From: Arabidopsis thaliana
Lineage: Eukaryota > Streptophyta > Magnoliopsida > Brassicales > Brassicaceae
Direction of reading: 5' to 3'
Length of the DNA stretch: 64,000 bases
Assembly: GCF_000001735.4 (NCBI RefSeq)
Contig: NC_003075.7
Location: 4,217,001-4,281,000, forward strand
Part shown: one piece after another, positions 34,677-46,648 of the stretch
Position numbering within the stretch: position 1 is the stretch's first letter
How the letters are laid out: every line of letters begins with the position of its first letter
Made by a program: the position numbers and the translations under genes
Notes under the pieces: generated by a model
What the model was told of the DNA's origin: nothing
Databases searched by the model: none
What the model saw: the letters and a program-made list of their open reading frames with translations, nothing else

Positions 34677-35273
34677 GTTAGGGCTTAAAACAAGTATTTA
34701 TACTTGAGGGCCAAGAAATAGGTTTAGGGGTAAGAACGACAATCCGCGAGGTGAATAAGTGATCGGGCCGAGTCGTGGGCTTAAGGGAAGGTGCCTAATG
34801 ACGGTGGCACAAAGAGGGAAGGACTTGGGCGTGACCTACTGGTCGTTGATAGGCTTCTCGGAGCTGCCCGGGTTCAAGTCTCCTTGGCCGGATGCTTTCT
34901 GGATTCATTATTTCCAAACGGCCGATTCTTGACATGTTTTCACTCTTCGGGTAATATCTTCTAAACGGCTTCATGGATAGCTTCGGTTCGACTTCAACGT
35001 TAATCTTGAATCTTCTAGCTTTCCATGCATACCGAAATATCTCGCTGCCGTGATGGGGAAAACCTCGAAAGGATGCTAAACTTCTAAAGTACTGGAATTG
35101 ATCGCCTTTTGATACTTTTAGCTTCACAACTCTTAAAAACCTTCTTGGCACCTAGAATACGTGTTTCTACTTTTCTTGGCTCTAGAATGGCACCAAATGC
35201 TCTCTGAAACATAAGAAAACAATAGCTAAAACGGGCTAAAAAGCCGTGTTATCAATATTCTCTTGTGTTGTAG

Positions 35274-35461
35274 CTGCATGTGCATAAAATGGTTATGAAG
35301 GATAATGTAAGCGAGCTGTTTCATACTTGGCCAGATGAAGTAAAAGACCCAACACTTGATCACTTGATCGAAGACATACATGAGGATTAGTTTGTTAGAG
35401 GTTATTGGGATGTGAAGAAGAATGAGAAGAAGAAGAAAAGCGTAAAAGATAAAGCAGCGGC
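35274..35461 (+). pseudogene. DUF1985-Ulp1 gene, middle exon, first half
   Basis: After a good acceptor (TCTTGTGTTGTAG|C) the frame reads VMKDNVSELFHTWPDEVKDP and, after a TAG near 35389, FVRGYWDVKKNEKKKK. A charged linker following DUF1985 is typical of these proteins. An LTR starts at 35462 inside the exon; the exon resumes at 37436. Confidence 0.6.
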
Positions 35462-37435
35462 TGTAACGCCCCCGAATCGCTCTATGGCCGAACAAGATAA
35501 GGGCAACCTAGAAACACTACATTGATAGCTCACACAGACAACCCAATTTAGGTTCCAAATAGATTTAGACCCTTAGCAGGATTACCCACATGAACCATCT
35601 CTCACGAACGCGGTTTAGGCTTTTCAACCCTTGCCATGATCGTGAGTTGTGTTAGCCCGGACAAGACTAATATCGAATGAAACACTCTTTATACAAAAAT
35701 AATCTTTTAAAACATATAAATTCTCGTACAACCAAGTATCCAAAACTTTTTTACAATGGCGCCTCGAGCCTATACGCTCAAATCCAACAAGAACCAAAAT
35801 CATTAAGTTTTGCAAAAGCAACAAACTCTATACGGCCTTTCCTACGTCATGAGCATCCCTCTAATGGTTCCCACGAGGGTTTTCTACAAAACAAAAATGG
35901 TGTGATAAGTTATCTAAGATTACTTAGTGAGCTCAGTCTACCTACAATAGATATTAGTTCCCCATCCCGAAACACGCAACAGAGAATAACAACAAAATGT
36001 AGATTGCCAAAGCACCTACCAAATACATGCACATGCAATTAAGACTCCAGTTTTATTAAGTTTTATAGGGTCTGATATGCTGCCTTCAAACACCCCCACA
36101 CCAAAAACACAAACTCCCGGGATCTCCCGCTTTACAACCACAAAGGCATGTAGACAACTCGGCCAGGGTAGCTAGCCCCGTCTCTCCGAGCCCTTCGCAC
36201 TACATGGCGATCAAGTAACATCATTACAAGACCCCACGATAGCACGGTTCATTAACGAAGTCAGACATACCATGATCTTGATACGCTTATGGTTTCTGTC
36301 TCCTACCACGAGCACCACACATCAAGACCCAATATTTCAAGATATTATGAGACATATGGTTACTCAAACACATAGAATCATCAATATCCTTACTTACCAC
36401 AACCTCCCAACCATAAGCCTTAAGCATAAGAAACTAAAAGATCTCATATGCGGCTTACTACCATCATTCACACCATTAAGCAATACTCATATAATTCATG
36501 AAATAAATCAATGAATACAAGAGTATATATGATCATGCAACAAACAAGTAATCAATCACCCAAATAAACACTCAAACCTATCATGTGCCATATCACACGC
36601 TTCGAGACTCATAGAGATTCGGCTGAAGGTTTAAGGTTAGCTTCAACGATTCTTGGTCGCGGACAGGGATTTCTCATTTACAAACAGGTTCTCTTGATCA
36701 CAAACATGAATTCCTTAGTTGGGGGCAAAGGATCTTCATCACGGGCAAAGTTTCTCAATCGCGGGAAGTTTTTTCTCGGTTATAGGTGATCACTTAACAA
36801 CTTGGCAGCCTTTTGTTTCCCTCTCTTTTTCCTCTCAAAATTATTTGGGTCGAGTTGTGTTTATATAGGGGCGACAAGGGTGAGTCAGCATATACACGTG
36901 TCATTCGCAAGGGCGAGTCAGCAGTCCACGTGTCATCCGCCTATGATGACACGCTCGCCGCCTTAACGGTTGGGCGACACGTGGCAGCAAAACTTTGGCT
37001 CCACGCAACTCAAATTCGGCTCCAAGCAACTTTGCTTGAGCCCCAAGTTAGCCGGTCCATGCGTCCATGGCGTGGTCAAAGGGCGGTTAACGCCCGGCAG
37101 GGCAACTTCGCCTACGACACGCCCGTGTTGCCGAATCTTGCCCATTCTTGCCCACCTTTGCCCATTCTTGCTCAAATAGTTATTTGTTTTGCCCTTTGAT
37201 TGTTTATCAGCTTTTGGGCACATATGGTCAATCAACCATGTATTCGAGGCAACTTTCTCCCGTTTTGGCTTTGCCCCGGATGATCCTATTTCGAACTAGA
37301 CTCGGCATGTTCATTTTTTCCTTGCCCATCTCTTTGGCTTTTGTCCCTTAACTATTCTTTTCTCTTCTGGTTCTTCCTCGATCATTCCTAGATGTTTCCC
37401 ACGTGGCCGCTTACCCCTCTACGAGGGTCACTACA
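35462..37435 (+). mobile_element. Probable solo LTR, ~2 kb
   Basis: Begins TGTAACGCCCCCGAATC and ends GGGTCACTACA; the imperfect inverted termini TGTAACGCCC / GGGTCACTACA are LTR-like. It splits an exon. The flanks are GCGGC (left) and ACGGA (right), so a target duplication is only partly recognisable. No retroelement domain is present. ACGTGTCAT words recur at about 36895 and 36925. The strand is arbitrary, since no PBS or PPT is available. Confidence 0.6.
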
Positions 37436-37978
37436 ACGGATGTGTTTGAATCTCCCTCTAAGAAGCAGAAAGTCTCTCACAGTGAGGTGTTCAATCTGGT
37501 GGAGGAAATGCACAAAAGAAGAAGAAGAAGAAGAAGAAGATAGTAGATGGTTAATCTGATGAGGACGAGGACGAGGAGGATGTTCGGGAAGACGTGTCGT
37601 TCGTGGATGTGGTGTCTAAATTAATCTCTCCCTTAAACTCAAGGTTTGACACTGTTGATACAAGCATCAAAGAAATTTCCTCCTGTCTGGAGGTGATTGG
37701 AGATCAAGTAGAACCGAGGATGGATGCAAAGTTTGAAAAGCAGGTTTGGATCTATTGAGAATGAGGTCAAACAGATGAAATAGCATCTTAAGGCCATTGG
37801 GGGAGGCCTTAGTGGCCAAACTGGCAAAGCGGACTTAGAATTATTCTCTAGAGTCAAAATTAGAGATATGTTTTTAACAGCTGAGGAGCAAGAAATGATT
37901 CGACCCAAAAAAAAAAAAAAAAAAAAAGGTCCACGGAAATCTCCAAATAACTACTCTGTTACTAATCCTCTTCCGGTA
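37436..37978 (+). pseudogene. DUF1985-Ulp1 gene, middle exon, second half
   Basis: Starts TDVFESPSKKQKVSH and has an expanded AGA/GAA microsatellite at about 37515-37540 (run of Arg codons, followed by two TAG). Then come an acidic run (DEDEDEEDVRED) and a helical stretch (SRFDTVDTSIKEISSCLEVI). Further stops and an A-run (37910-37927) disrupt it. It ends CTTCCG|GTAAGC, a donor into the motif-rich intron. Confidence 0.55.
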
Positions 37979-37980
37979 AG

Positions 37981-38269
37981 CTAACTGCTGAGTTATCAAT
38001 ACGCTATTTACTTACAATTGAGTTATAATCATGTTATGGTTGAGTTATCGTTATGTTATTAAGTTACGACTGAGTTACATTTATGTTTTTCGGTTGGGTT
38101 GTCTTTACCTACTTTACTTTTGGGTAAGTTATAACTTTTTATTTAGTTACGGCTGAGTTATCGTTATGTTATACGGCTGAGTTGTCTTTATCTTACTTAC
38201 TTTTGGCTGAGTTAACATTATCTTATTTAGTTACGACAGAGTTATCGTTATACATATGACTGAGTTATC
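37981..38269 (+). repeat. GGCTGAGTTATC motif array 2 (intron)
   Basis: About ten copies of (G)GCTGAGTTATC/G and GACTGAGTTA at 25-35 base spacing, all in the same orientation as array 1. An Athila element inserted within the last GAGTTATC copy. Confidence 0.88.
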
Positions 38270-38637
38270 TAATATATCCCTATTTTTACCGGTTTTAACT
38301 ATGTTTTAGGTATATGTTTTAGAGTCTATTTGTTATTTCTAGAGTCTTTTCTAGTCCTTTTCAGGTCTTTACACGTTTGTGATTCATTTGGAGATAATAG
38401 AGAATTCTGGAGGAAAACAGAGAACTTATGCTGTAGAAGAAATTCGGAGACTAAAAATCGAACGACTGCACCCCTGGTGTCTAGTGAACCAATACCTGAC
38501 GGCATTTCGAAGACGCAACTTATTGAAGTTTTGAAGATTTCCAATTTTGGCCCAGAACTTTCTCTTATTTTTATAGAAGGCACATCACGTTTTAGGTCAT
38601 ATATATATAGTTTTTAAGGTCATTGTTTAGACCTAAG

Positions 38638-39825
38638 TGATATAACCCTATTTTTACCGGTTTTAACTATGTTTTAGGTATATGTTTTAGAGTCTATTTG
38701 TTATTTCTAGAGTCTTTTCTAGTATTTTTCAGGTCTTTACATGTTTGAGATTCATTTGGAGATAATGGAGCATTCTGGAGGAAAACAGAGATTTTATGCT
38801 GCAGAAAAAATCCTAAGACTAAAAAGCGCGTAGGTGTCAAAACACCACCCTTGGTGTCGAGCGATACCCATACCTAACGGCAATTCGAAGACGCAACTTA
38901 TTGAAGTTTTGAAGATTTCCAAATTCGGCCCAAAACTTTTCCTTATTTCTAAAGAAGACCCATCACATTTTTAGGTCATATATATATATATATATATTAA
39001 AGGTCATTGTTTAGACCTAATTTATGTTTTGTTTTGAGATACACTTTTGGAAAGAAGAATCCAATCCCTATAGAGAGGATTCTGAACTCCTTTTACTCTT
39101 CTTCTTATTATTCAATGCAAACTATTCAGACTTTGATGTGTGTTACTTTAATCATGTATGAGTAATCACTTTGTTGGGTTTAGGGAGTCTCAATAGGGAT
39201 TTAGATGGATTAGTAGATCGAAAACCCCTTAGGATTATTCTTAGAGTTCTTCATCTTGATTGTTCTTACTGCTAGTTTTAGATTGATCACCTAGAACTTG
39301 ATATTAGATAATAGGTATACCCGCCATAGGTACTTGTTATCAGAACTATCATATATGAGCCTAAGTATTTAAGAAAGAACAAGTAGGCTCATAGAAAGGC
39401 TCTGGTTTAGATACTTAGGTGAACTAATCAAACTTGATAATAATGCATGCTTTAGCATAGGATTTCTCGGCTTCTCTGGTGATCTTAGCTCTAGGCATAG
39501 AGAGTTTCGCGGAACGCCACCGGTTATTCTTAAATCATAGTTTGAGTTCGAGAACGGTGCGATAAGAATCTTAATATTAGCTAGATCTACAATTTATCTT
39601 TTTCCCAAACAATTCCTTAGACCTGATCGATGCTTTAATCTCCTGAATCTACAACTCAATTTATTTGCTTTACTGTCTTTTACTTTATTCTATTTTGTCT
39701 AGCTTAATTTAAATCATCATAGGTCTATTGTGTGAACATAGAGAGCTCAGTGGAATTCGACCCTTAAGTGCTAACGACTATCTCTTATTTGAGGGAATAA
39801 GCTTCAGGCAATTTGAGATATATCA
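38638..39825 (+). mobile_element. Solo LTR nested in the Athila 3 5' LTR
   Basis: 1188 bp starting TGATATAACCCTATTTTTACC and ending GAGATATATCA. A perfect CTAAG duplication (38633-38637 and 39826-39830) flanks it. It is related to but diverged from the host LTR, so a sister element inserted and was later reduced to a single LTR. Confidence 0.92.
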
Positions 39826-40797
39826 CTAAGCTTTGAGAGGCTAATCTCCTTATCTCTTTTGTACTTGGGAGTAAACCCTCTAGAGACTCCCTTTAGAGAA
39901 GATCTTTCTTACTCTTTCTCTTGTTATTTTCATTATTGATTTCTTATTCAGACTATGATTTGTGTTCCTTTGATCATGTTTGTGTAGCTTTCTTGTTAGG
40001 TTCGGTGTTTCTCATTAGGGATTTAGATGATTTAGTAGATTGTCCCCTTGCTAGGTTATCTGTTAGGATTCTTCATCTTTAGTTCTTCTTAATGCTAGTT
40101 CTAGAGTAGCTAACTAGAATTTGATACCAGATAATAGATATACACGTCATAGGTATCTGTTATCAGATCTAGTATTTGATTAGCCTGGTCTATAGGTGTG
40201 TAATAAGAATTGGCCTATTTAGTAAGGTGAACTTTATTGAACTCGTTTATAATGCATGCTTAAGTATAAGATTTCTCGGCTTCTCTGGTTATTCTTAGCT
40301 GTAGGCATAGGGAGTTTCGCGGAACGCCACTGGTCATTCCACAATTATAGTTTGAGTTTAAGAACGGTTTGGTAATAACCTAGCTATCACTAGATCTACT
40401 AATCATCTATTTATGAGAATACCCTAAGTCTGACTCTTTTCCCATTTGATTTACATCTTGATATTTATTGCTTTTCTTTGTTTCTTATTTTATAATCTAT
40501 TACTTTAGCTTAATTCGATATCCATAGTCTATTGTGTGATCCGAGAGCTTAGTGAAATTCGACCCTTAAGTACTGCAATCGATCTCTTAATTGGAGAGTG
40601 GTCTTAAGGCAATTTGACCTACATCTAATTTGGCGTCGTTGCCGAAGTTCTCTACGATTCACCATTAGATTAGTATTAGAATTTTGTCTAAGCTTTTGTT
40701 TTTGTTTTTCTTTTTAGTTACTTACATTTTCTCTTTTCTTTTTCTTGTGTGTTCCAGGTGTTTGTCTAATCACAGAACCAGAATTAAGCGAGAAACA

Positions 40798-41720
40798 TGA
40801 ACGAGAGTAGGATTGCCGGGTTAATGGCTAAGATTGACGATGTCCACAATCTACTTGTTGAGGATGTCAATTATTTTGGTGGAAGATGTTTCTATGGGAA
40901 TGGTCCGACTACCACTCATAAGTCTCAGTTCCAGCAATCGTGTTAGAGTAGAAGTAGAATCAGCTTTACAAAGAACTACGATCTTGCTTCTTACCAAGCC
41001 CCCCCTCCACCCGCACAAAGAAGCAAGATAGAATCAATGCTGGAACAGATTCTGGAAGGTCAAAAGAGGATGTTAGAGAGACCAATCCCTAGATGGAATG
41101 AGAGTAGCCTCACTACTTCTTGGCATGCTGCTTCGATGGAAAGTGGATATGAGTTCGTGAAGGTTGAGGAGAGTGACAAATTTGACGTTGCAGAGGCAGT
41201 GTCGACCGACACCATCCCTTGGTGTTGATCGACACCATCACATATATACGAGACATCAGGCTGTGATGAAGCAAAATTGATTAGGCTCGACATTGATCTC
41301 CAGAATCGCTCGACACACATTGATAGTATTGACCGACACCAACCTGAGGAAGTGTCGACGTTTGACAGAGCATAATTGACCGAGATTGAGAGAGCATGAT
41401 CGATACCAGATAGTAGTGTCGACTGACACTCACCTAGTGTCGATCAACACTGGACGCAAACTGCACCAATCAGCCTTGACTTTCCACTTGTTGCTGAACT
41501 AGTCTACACACCTGAAATTCCTTGTCCATTGCCTCAACAGTATATGCAAGAGATTCAGGAGGAACACTGCAAGGTTCCACAGCATCGGGAGAACAACAGG
41601 AAGAAAAATATTGTTCAAAATAGATTGTAGCGCTGAATTGTCAACATGCTAAGGAAAGTTAAGTTGTAGCACGAGTGTCGATCAACAACACCACTCGCGT
41701 CGATCAACACACATTACTCG
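40798..41720 (+). pseudogene. Athila 3 gag-like remnant with TGTCGATCGACAC words
   Basis: A frame from ATG 40798 (MNESRIAGLMAKIDDVHNLL) meets TAG near 40945. It resumes with PPPPAQRSKIESMLEQILEGQ and stops again near 41226. The position after the PBS and the SMLEQILEGQ phrase resemble the post-gag part of Athila polyproteins (compare [10 protein letters not shown] in Athila 1). From about 41195 to 41710 the DNA is peppered with GTGTCGA(T/C)CGACACC-like words. No protease or pol is found. Confidence 0.55.
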
Positions 41721-42169
41721 TTGAAGCATAGTCATCACCAAGAGGTACTTTTAAGCTGGGATCACTGCTATAAGTCCAGGCACTGCTGTCACGTCACCCA
41801 CTGCACCTGTCATACTTCATCCACCTCCTAAACGGCCAAGGTACTCATCTCCTCCTCCTTAACCTCCAGATGTCATCAATAAGAGTTTAAAATTTCCAAA
41901 AACTGTTTTACGGTTAAGCAAGCCACGAGTTTCTCGTCAAGCGCTTGTTCGTTATTTTGATGATTGTGTATGAGAAAGGAGTATTCCAACCATACCTGAG
42001 TCCCACCCTGTTGATGCTCCTCTCTTCCTAGATAGACCTCATGTGCTAACTGCTTATACGCCAGCATGGATGATGAGAGGTCTTTCTCCGCAATATTTAC
42101 TGCCACCTTTTGATCCACCTGATCCCATACTCCATCAAAGTCAAGCTATTGACTATAAACAAGCGCTTA

Positions 42170-42185
42170 GTGGGAAGCAACCCAC
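42170..42185 (+). other. Conserved hairpin (Athila 3)
   Basis: GTGGG-AAGCAA-CCCAC follows AAGCGCTTA. It is the counterpart of the TGGGAGGAAGTCCCA hairpin in Athila 1 and 2. Confidence 0.6.
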
Positions 42186-43173
42186 TGATATTATTTTCTT
42201 TTTCTTTTCCTTTTTTTTTATTTTTTTATTTTTCTCGCTTACTCTTGATTTGAATGCCACTAGAGATAGTAACGTTTAAGTTTGGGGGAGGCAGTTACTA
42301 ACTACGTTTTTCGTTTTTGAGTCTTATTCTTACTCTTATTTTTCTTATTTTTGAGTCGTTTTATTGAGTCAAAATTTTGTTAGGAATTATGATCTCTATT
42401 CTTTAGATTATTGCTTGGTTGATTAATGCTGTAGGTTCGACTCAATCCAACTTTTGGAAAATCTAAATGGCAAACCAACAAACTTGAGAATCCATTAAGG
42501 CTGGAGCTAATCTCACTGCTCTGCCTTTTACCTCATCAAATTGGTTAGTGTTCATAGAACTTGACTCCTTGTTCATACATGATATTGAGACCTATGTGAA
42601 AAAGAAAAGTATTCCTCTCCCCTTATAAAAAAAAGAAAAAAAGAAAGCAAGAGATTGATATGATTTTCGGTAGTGTACAGGGGTAGGAATGTTTCCCATG
42701 ACCCATTATTATACATTATTAGGAATGATCAATTACAAAGGTTAGAAATATGCCGAGGGTGTCAATCCAGTATGCGAGCTCCCCTTTGTTTACTCTTTAA
42801 AAAGAATAAGTCTGGGGGAGAGAAAGAACACCAAAATAAAATAAAATATAAAGAGTGGTCAATTTATCATGGTATAGTACAAGAATGAGTCTAGAAGGTT
42901 CTTGAATATTAGCTTGCTTGATGAGACCCAGCGATGAAAGCCTGGTGGATATAGTTGTGGAACTTAGGTATGGAATCTAGAATGTTGTGTATGCTTGCAG
43001 AGAAGTACATGTTGGTAAGGATTTGATTAGAACTGCTACGCATATGGATTTGGTTAAAATGATCATGGCAATAGACTAGAGAATATTGGGAGTTCTTTTG
43101 TTTTCAAACCTCTTCCACGGGTTCGGCTTTTGTGTTTTGCTTTAGGGCAAGCAAAAGGTAAGTTTGGGGGAGT
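42186..43173 (+). other. Athila 3 3' non-coding region
   Basis: No gene. PPT-like tracts lie at 42278-42290, 42808-42820 (one change) and 43160-43172. The stem-loop TTTTGCTT...AAGCAAAA (43135-43156) lies just before the last. Confidence 0.7.
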
Positions 43174-44201
43174 TGATATATCCCTATTTTTACCGGTTTT
43201 AACTATGTTTTAGGTATAAGTTTTAAAGTCTATTTGTTATTTTTAAAGTCTTTTTTAGTCATTTTCAGGTCTTTACACGTTTGGGATTCAATTGCACATA
43301 ATGGAGCATTCTGGAGGAAAACAGAGAACTTATGCTATGCTGCAGAAGAAATCTGGAGACTAAAAATCGCGTAGGTGTCGAACGACACCACCCCTTGTGT
43401 CGAGCGACACCAATACCTGATGGCAATTCGAAGACGTAACTTATTGAAATTTTGAAGATTTCTAAATTCGGCCTAGAACTTTCCCTTATTTTTAAAGAAG
43501 GCCCATCACGTGTTAGGTCATATATATATATATATAGTTTTTAAGGTTATTGTTTAGACCTAAGCTTGGAGAGGATAATCTCCTTATGTCTTTTGTACTT
43601 GGGAGCAAAACCCTGTGGAGACTCCCTTTAGAGAAGATCTTTCTTACTCTTTCTCTTGTTATTTTCATTATTGATTTCTTATTCAGACTATAATTTGTGT
43701 TCCTTTGATCATGTTGTAGCTTTCTTGTTAGGTTTAGCGTTTCTCATTAGGGATTTAGATGATTTAGTAGATTGCCCCCTTGCTAGGTTATCTGTTAGGA
43801 TTCTTCATCTTTAGTTGTTCTTAATGCTAGTTCTAGGTATAAGATTTCTTGGCTTCTCTGGTTATTCTTAGCTCTGGGCATAGGGAGTTTTGCGGAATGC
43901 TACCGGTCATTCCACAATTAGAGTTTGAGTTTAAGAACGGTTCAATAACAACCTAGCTATCACTAGCTCTACTAATCATCTATTTTATGAGAATACCCTA
44001 AGCTTGACTCTTTTCCCATCTGATTTACATCTTGATATTTATTGCTTTTCTTTGTTTCTTATTTTATAATCTATTGCTTTAGCTTAATTTGATATCCATC
44101 GTCTATTGTGTGACCTGAGAGCTTTGTGGAATTCGACCCTTAAGTACTGGAATCAATCTCTTATTTGAGATAGTGGTCTTAAGGCAATTTGACCTACATC
44201 A
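43174..44201 (+). repeat. Athila 3 3' LTR
   Basis: Starts TGATATATCCCTATTTT after the PPT and ends GACCTACATCA before TTATC. A segment present in the 5' copy (about 40080-40260) is missing here, so it is shorter. Confidence 0.88.
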
Positions 44202-44206
44202 TTATC

Positions 44207-46125
44207 GTTATTTTACGCTTGAGTTATCTTTACGTTTATGCAAGCGAAGGAAGTTGTAGATTTGGTGGTAGAGAAAGATGCTGGTATTGTTGGGGTCAGT
44301 AGGAATCTTGATGGCAAATTTGTTCAGACCACTGATGTCAACCAAGCTAACATTGATTTCATTGAGACATCTCCTGGTGCCCGGACTTTACGCGCTTTGA
44401 CGAAGACGAGGAGAAATTCCAAAGCGAAGGCAGATTCAAAGAAGTAAGCTTTCGTTAAAGAGAAAACCGCAAATGAGCCTACCGTCAAAGAGCCAGCCGC
44501 CAAAAAGAAAAGAGGAAGAAAGGCAGCGGCGCTTCCTCCTGCTCCACTCACAAAGGTGCCTACGAAGATGAAGATAGAAGATGTTGCTTCTGTCCCCAAT
44601 AGAGTTGAGGAAGTCATTGAAAATGCTGACAAGATTGACGGTGAGAAGGTAGATGATGATGATTCTATATTTGATATCATAGACCAGTTACTAGCTGAAG
44701 ACAATCGCATGCTACATGAGTCTGATGAAGATGTGGAGGAAACCATGAGGCATGGGAGAGTAAAAGCTAAGAGGAGAGAAACAGTTAAGCTGGCCCCAAA
44801 TGGGAGTTCATTAATTTCCAGTCGATAATTTGACCACAAAGACTTTTCCATTTATCGGAGACAATGGACTGAGCTGCATGAGGAAGGGTTGTGTGCCTTC
44901 AGGAGGAATCTATGATCCTATGACACTGGTTGATCCGGCCAAATTGCAGAAACTTAAGGATTATTTGTTAAGCTCCAACAAGTATGTTCCTTTATACTTT
45001 ATTAAGTTGTTAAGTACGGCATGCTTACACTATTTGTGTATATTATAACTTTTTATTATTTGTTAGGGATATCCCGCTGGACAGTGGAGAAGACGATGTT
45101 GACTTCTACGGAGTTATCATGACCGAAAGAAAGGACTGGCCAGACCGAAAATATGGATTGTTGTCCGATAGTGTAAGTTATTGTTATATTCTGTTTGAGT
45201 TTTTTATACTTTATGGCTGAGTTATCGTGTTGTTTAGGCTGTGTGGTGGTATTGTTTTGTTTGAGTTAAAATAAATTATGGCTGGTTTATTCTGGTGTTT
45301 AGGCTTAGTTGTACTTGGTTATTGTTAAGTTATGGTATTGTACTATTTAAGTTAAAGTAAATTATGGCTTATTTATTCTGATGTTTAGGCTGAGTTGTAC
45401 TTGGTTATGGCTGAGTTATTGGTGTGTTTTGTCTAAGTAGTTTTTATTTTTTGTACAGCAAATGGCTGCGTATCTGAAAGTCCTCGCCATGAGGTACAAG
45501 CGAGATCCCTGCCCATACCACAACCAACGCGTCATGATTCTATACCCGTGGTTCACGACTTATTGGGTGACTGAGTACAGAGAGTTCAAGATCAAAACGA
45601 AGAAGTTTACTTTCAAAAACACCGCGTATGAATTATGGGTTAACGGTACGACAGCAGAAGTCCCGACATGGATGAAGTGGGTAACAGATGTGGATCACTT
45701 GTATTTGATCCACCAAATTGGGTGACGCTTCACGTGAACTTGCTTAGGTCGCACATCGATTGCTATGATTGCATCGTCGGAGAGCATACACCAGAAAGCG
45801 AGTTAAAAATACTGGAAGCTTGTAGGTCGTTAACGAGGATGATTCCACAGATGATGAACAAACTGGTTCCTTCCACAGTCCGTAAACCGAACTACGACCA
45901 ATTTTAATTTCGGCGGAAGAACAAGAAACTGGTCCCGCAAAACAGAGTAGCTAGGGATTGCGGCGTTTTCACGTGTTAGATTCTTGAATGTTTATTGCTT
46001 GGTGTAAATTTTGATGGCATTTGTGATGCAAATATCCAGGCTCTACAGGTTAAGATGGCAGCAGAGATCTACGATGAGGCACCGGAAAGGATGCTTCACA
46101 GTTTGAAGAGACGTGATTGGCCTTT
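44207..46125 (+). pseudogene. DUF1985-Ulp1 gene, C-terminal Ulp1 (C48) protease part
   Basis: Exons: about 44232-44981, 45067-45172 and 45459-46125, with clean GT-AG borders. The first has a nuclear-targeting-like basic patch (AAKKKRGRKAAA) and an acidic helix region, with stops near 44445 and 44826. The last two carry the Ulp1-like cysteine protease: KDWPDRKYGLLSDS, MAAYLKVLAMRY, then the NWVTLHVNL region where the family normally has the catalytic His before Trp, SHIDCYDCI (Asp region) and QNRVARDCGVFTC (Gln and catalytic Cys, with Arg for the usual Gly). Frameshift near 45700, TAA at 45905 and TAG near 45977. Active members cleave SUMO-type conjugates; this copy cannot. Confidence 0.78.
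45180..45455 (+). repeat. GGCTGAGTTAT motif array 3 (intron)
   Basis: Intron between protease exons with repeated TGGCTGAGTTAT, TAGGCTGAGTTG and GTTTGAGTTA words, same orientation as the other arrays. Confidence 0.8.
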
Positions 46126-46648
46126 TCGAACATATGTCTGTGTTTTTGGATTTTTGAGCATGTGATTGTACTAAATATTGACACTTTAGGATTGATAATG
46201 CTTTATGTTTGTATGAATCTATGATGTTGAATGTACGATGTTCAAATTATAAGTTAAATCGATGTTTGACTGAGTAATTAGAACGAGATGGCTGACTTCT
46301 CACCGCACAATTCGTGTTATGGCTGAGTTATTCTAACGGTTAAGGCATACTTATTGTAGATTAATTCAATGTTTGGATGAGTTATTAGAATGTGGTGGTT
46401 GACTTATCATCGCACAAATCGTGTTATGGCTGAGTTATTATAACGAGTTGGCGGGCGTATCGTAGATTAATTCAATGTATGGATGAGTTATTAGAACGTG
46501 GTGGCTGACTTATCATCCCGCAAATCATGTTATGGCTAAGTTATTATAATGAGATGGCTGACTTAATTAAAATAGGCAGTACAACGAAGTCCAATTCAAA
46601 AACAGACAGTACAAGGAAGTCCAATTGAAAAACCAAATTTAGCTAAGC
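46126..46648 (+). repeat. GGCTGAGTTATT motif array 4 (spacer)
   Basis: No gene. From about 46265 a ~115-base unit (ATGGCTGAGTTATT ... GATTAATTCAATGT-TGGATGAGTTATTAGAACG-G-TGG-TGACTTATC) repeats about three times. It separates the Ulp1 gene from the convergent GRF gene. Confidence 0.82.

Larger units (their letters stand above)
17446..35254 (-). mobile_element. LTR (~1.5 kb) split by a gypsy element
   Basis: 17446 starts TGCAAGTGCACAATAT and 35254 ends GTGTTATCA. On the minus strand that reads TGATAACACGG ... CACTTGCA, so the piece has TG...CA ends and the same start as other Athila-like LTRs here. It is interrupted at 18386/34677 by a complete gypsy element with GTTAG duplications. With that removed it is about 1.5 kb with no coding domain, so I read it as a solo LTR. 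The flanks (ACTAC left, ATATT right) do not match, so either the target duplication has decayed or the piece formed by recombination. Confidence 0.5.
38270..44201 (+). mobile_element. Athila element 3, short non-autonomous
   Basis: The 5' LTR starts TAATATATCCCTATTTTTACC at 38270 and ends at 40626; the 3' LTR is 43174-44201. A TTATC duplication flanks the element (38265-38269 and 44202-44206). A PBS (TTTGGCGTCGTTGCC, 40630-40644) and PPT (AAGTTTGGGGGAG, 43160-43172) are in place. The 2.5-kb interior holds only a broken gag-like stretch. The 5' LTR is itself interrupted by a solo LTR (38638-39825). Confidence 0.9.

Noticed and set aside
36583-37351. Several short frames in 35462-37435
   Set aside because: They lie within the LTR-like insertion and overlap on both strands without domain signals.
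38270-38637. Simple tandem duplication inside the Athila 3 5' LTR
   Set aside because: The CTAAG duplication on both sides of 38638-39825 and its TG...CA ends show a solo LTR insertion instead.
44324-44851. 175-codon minus-strand frame opposite the Ulp1 gene
   Set aside because: Ser-rich mirror of the Glu/Asp/Lys-rich plus-strand exon; a shadow frame.
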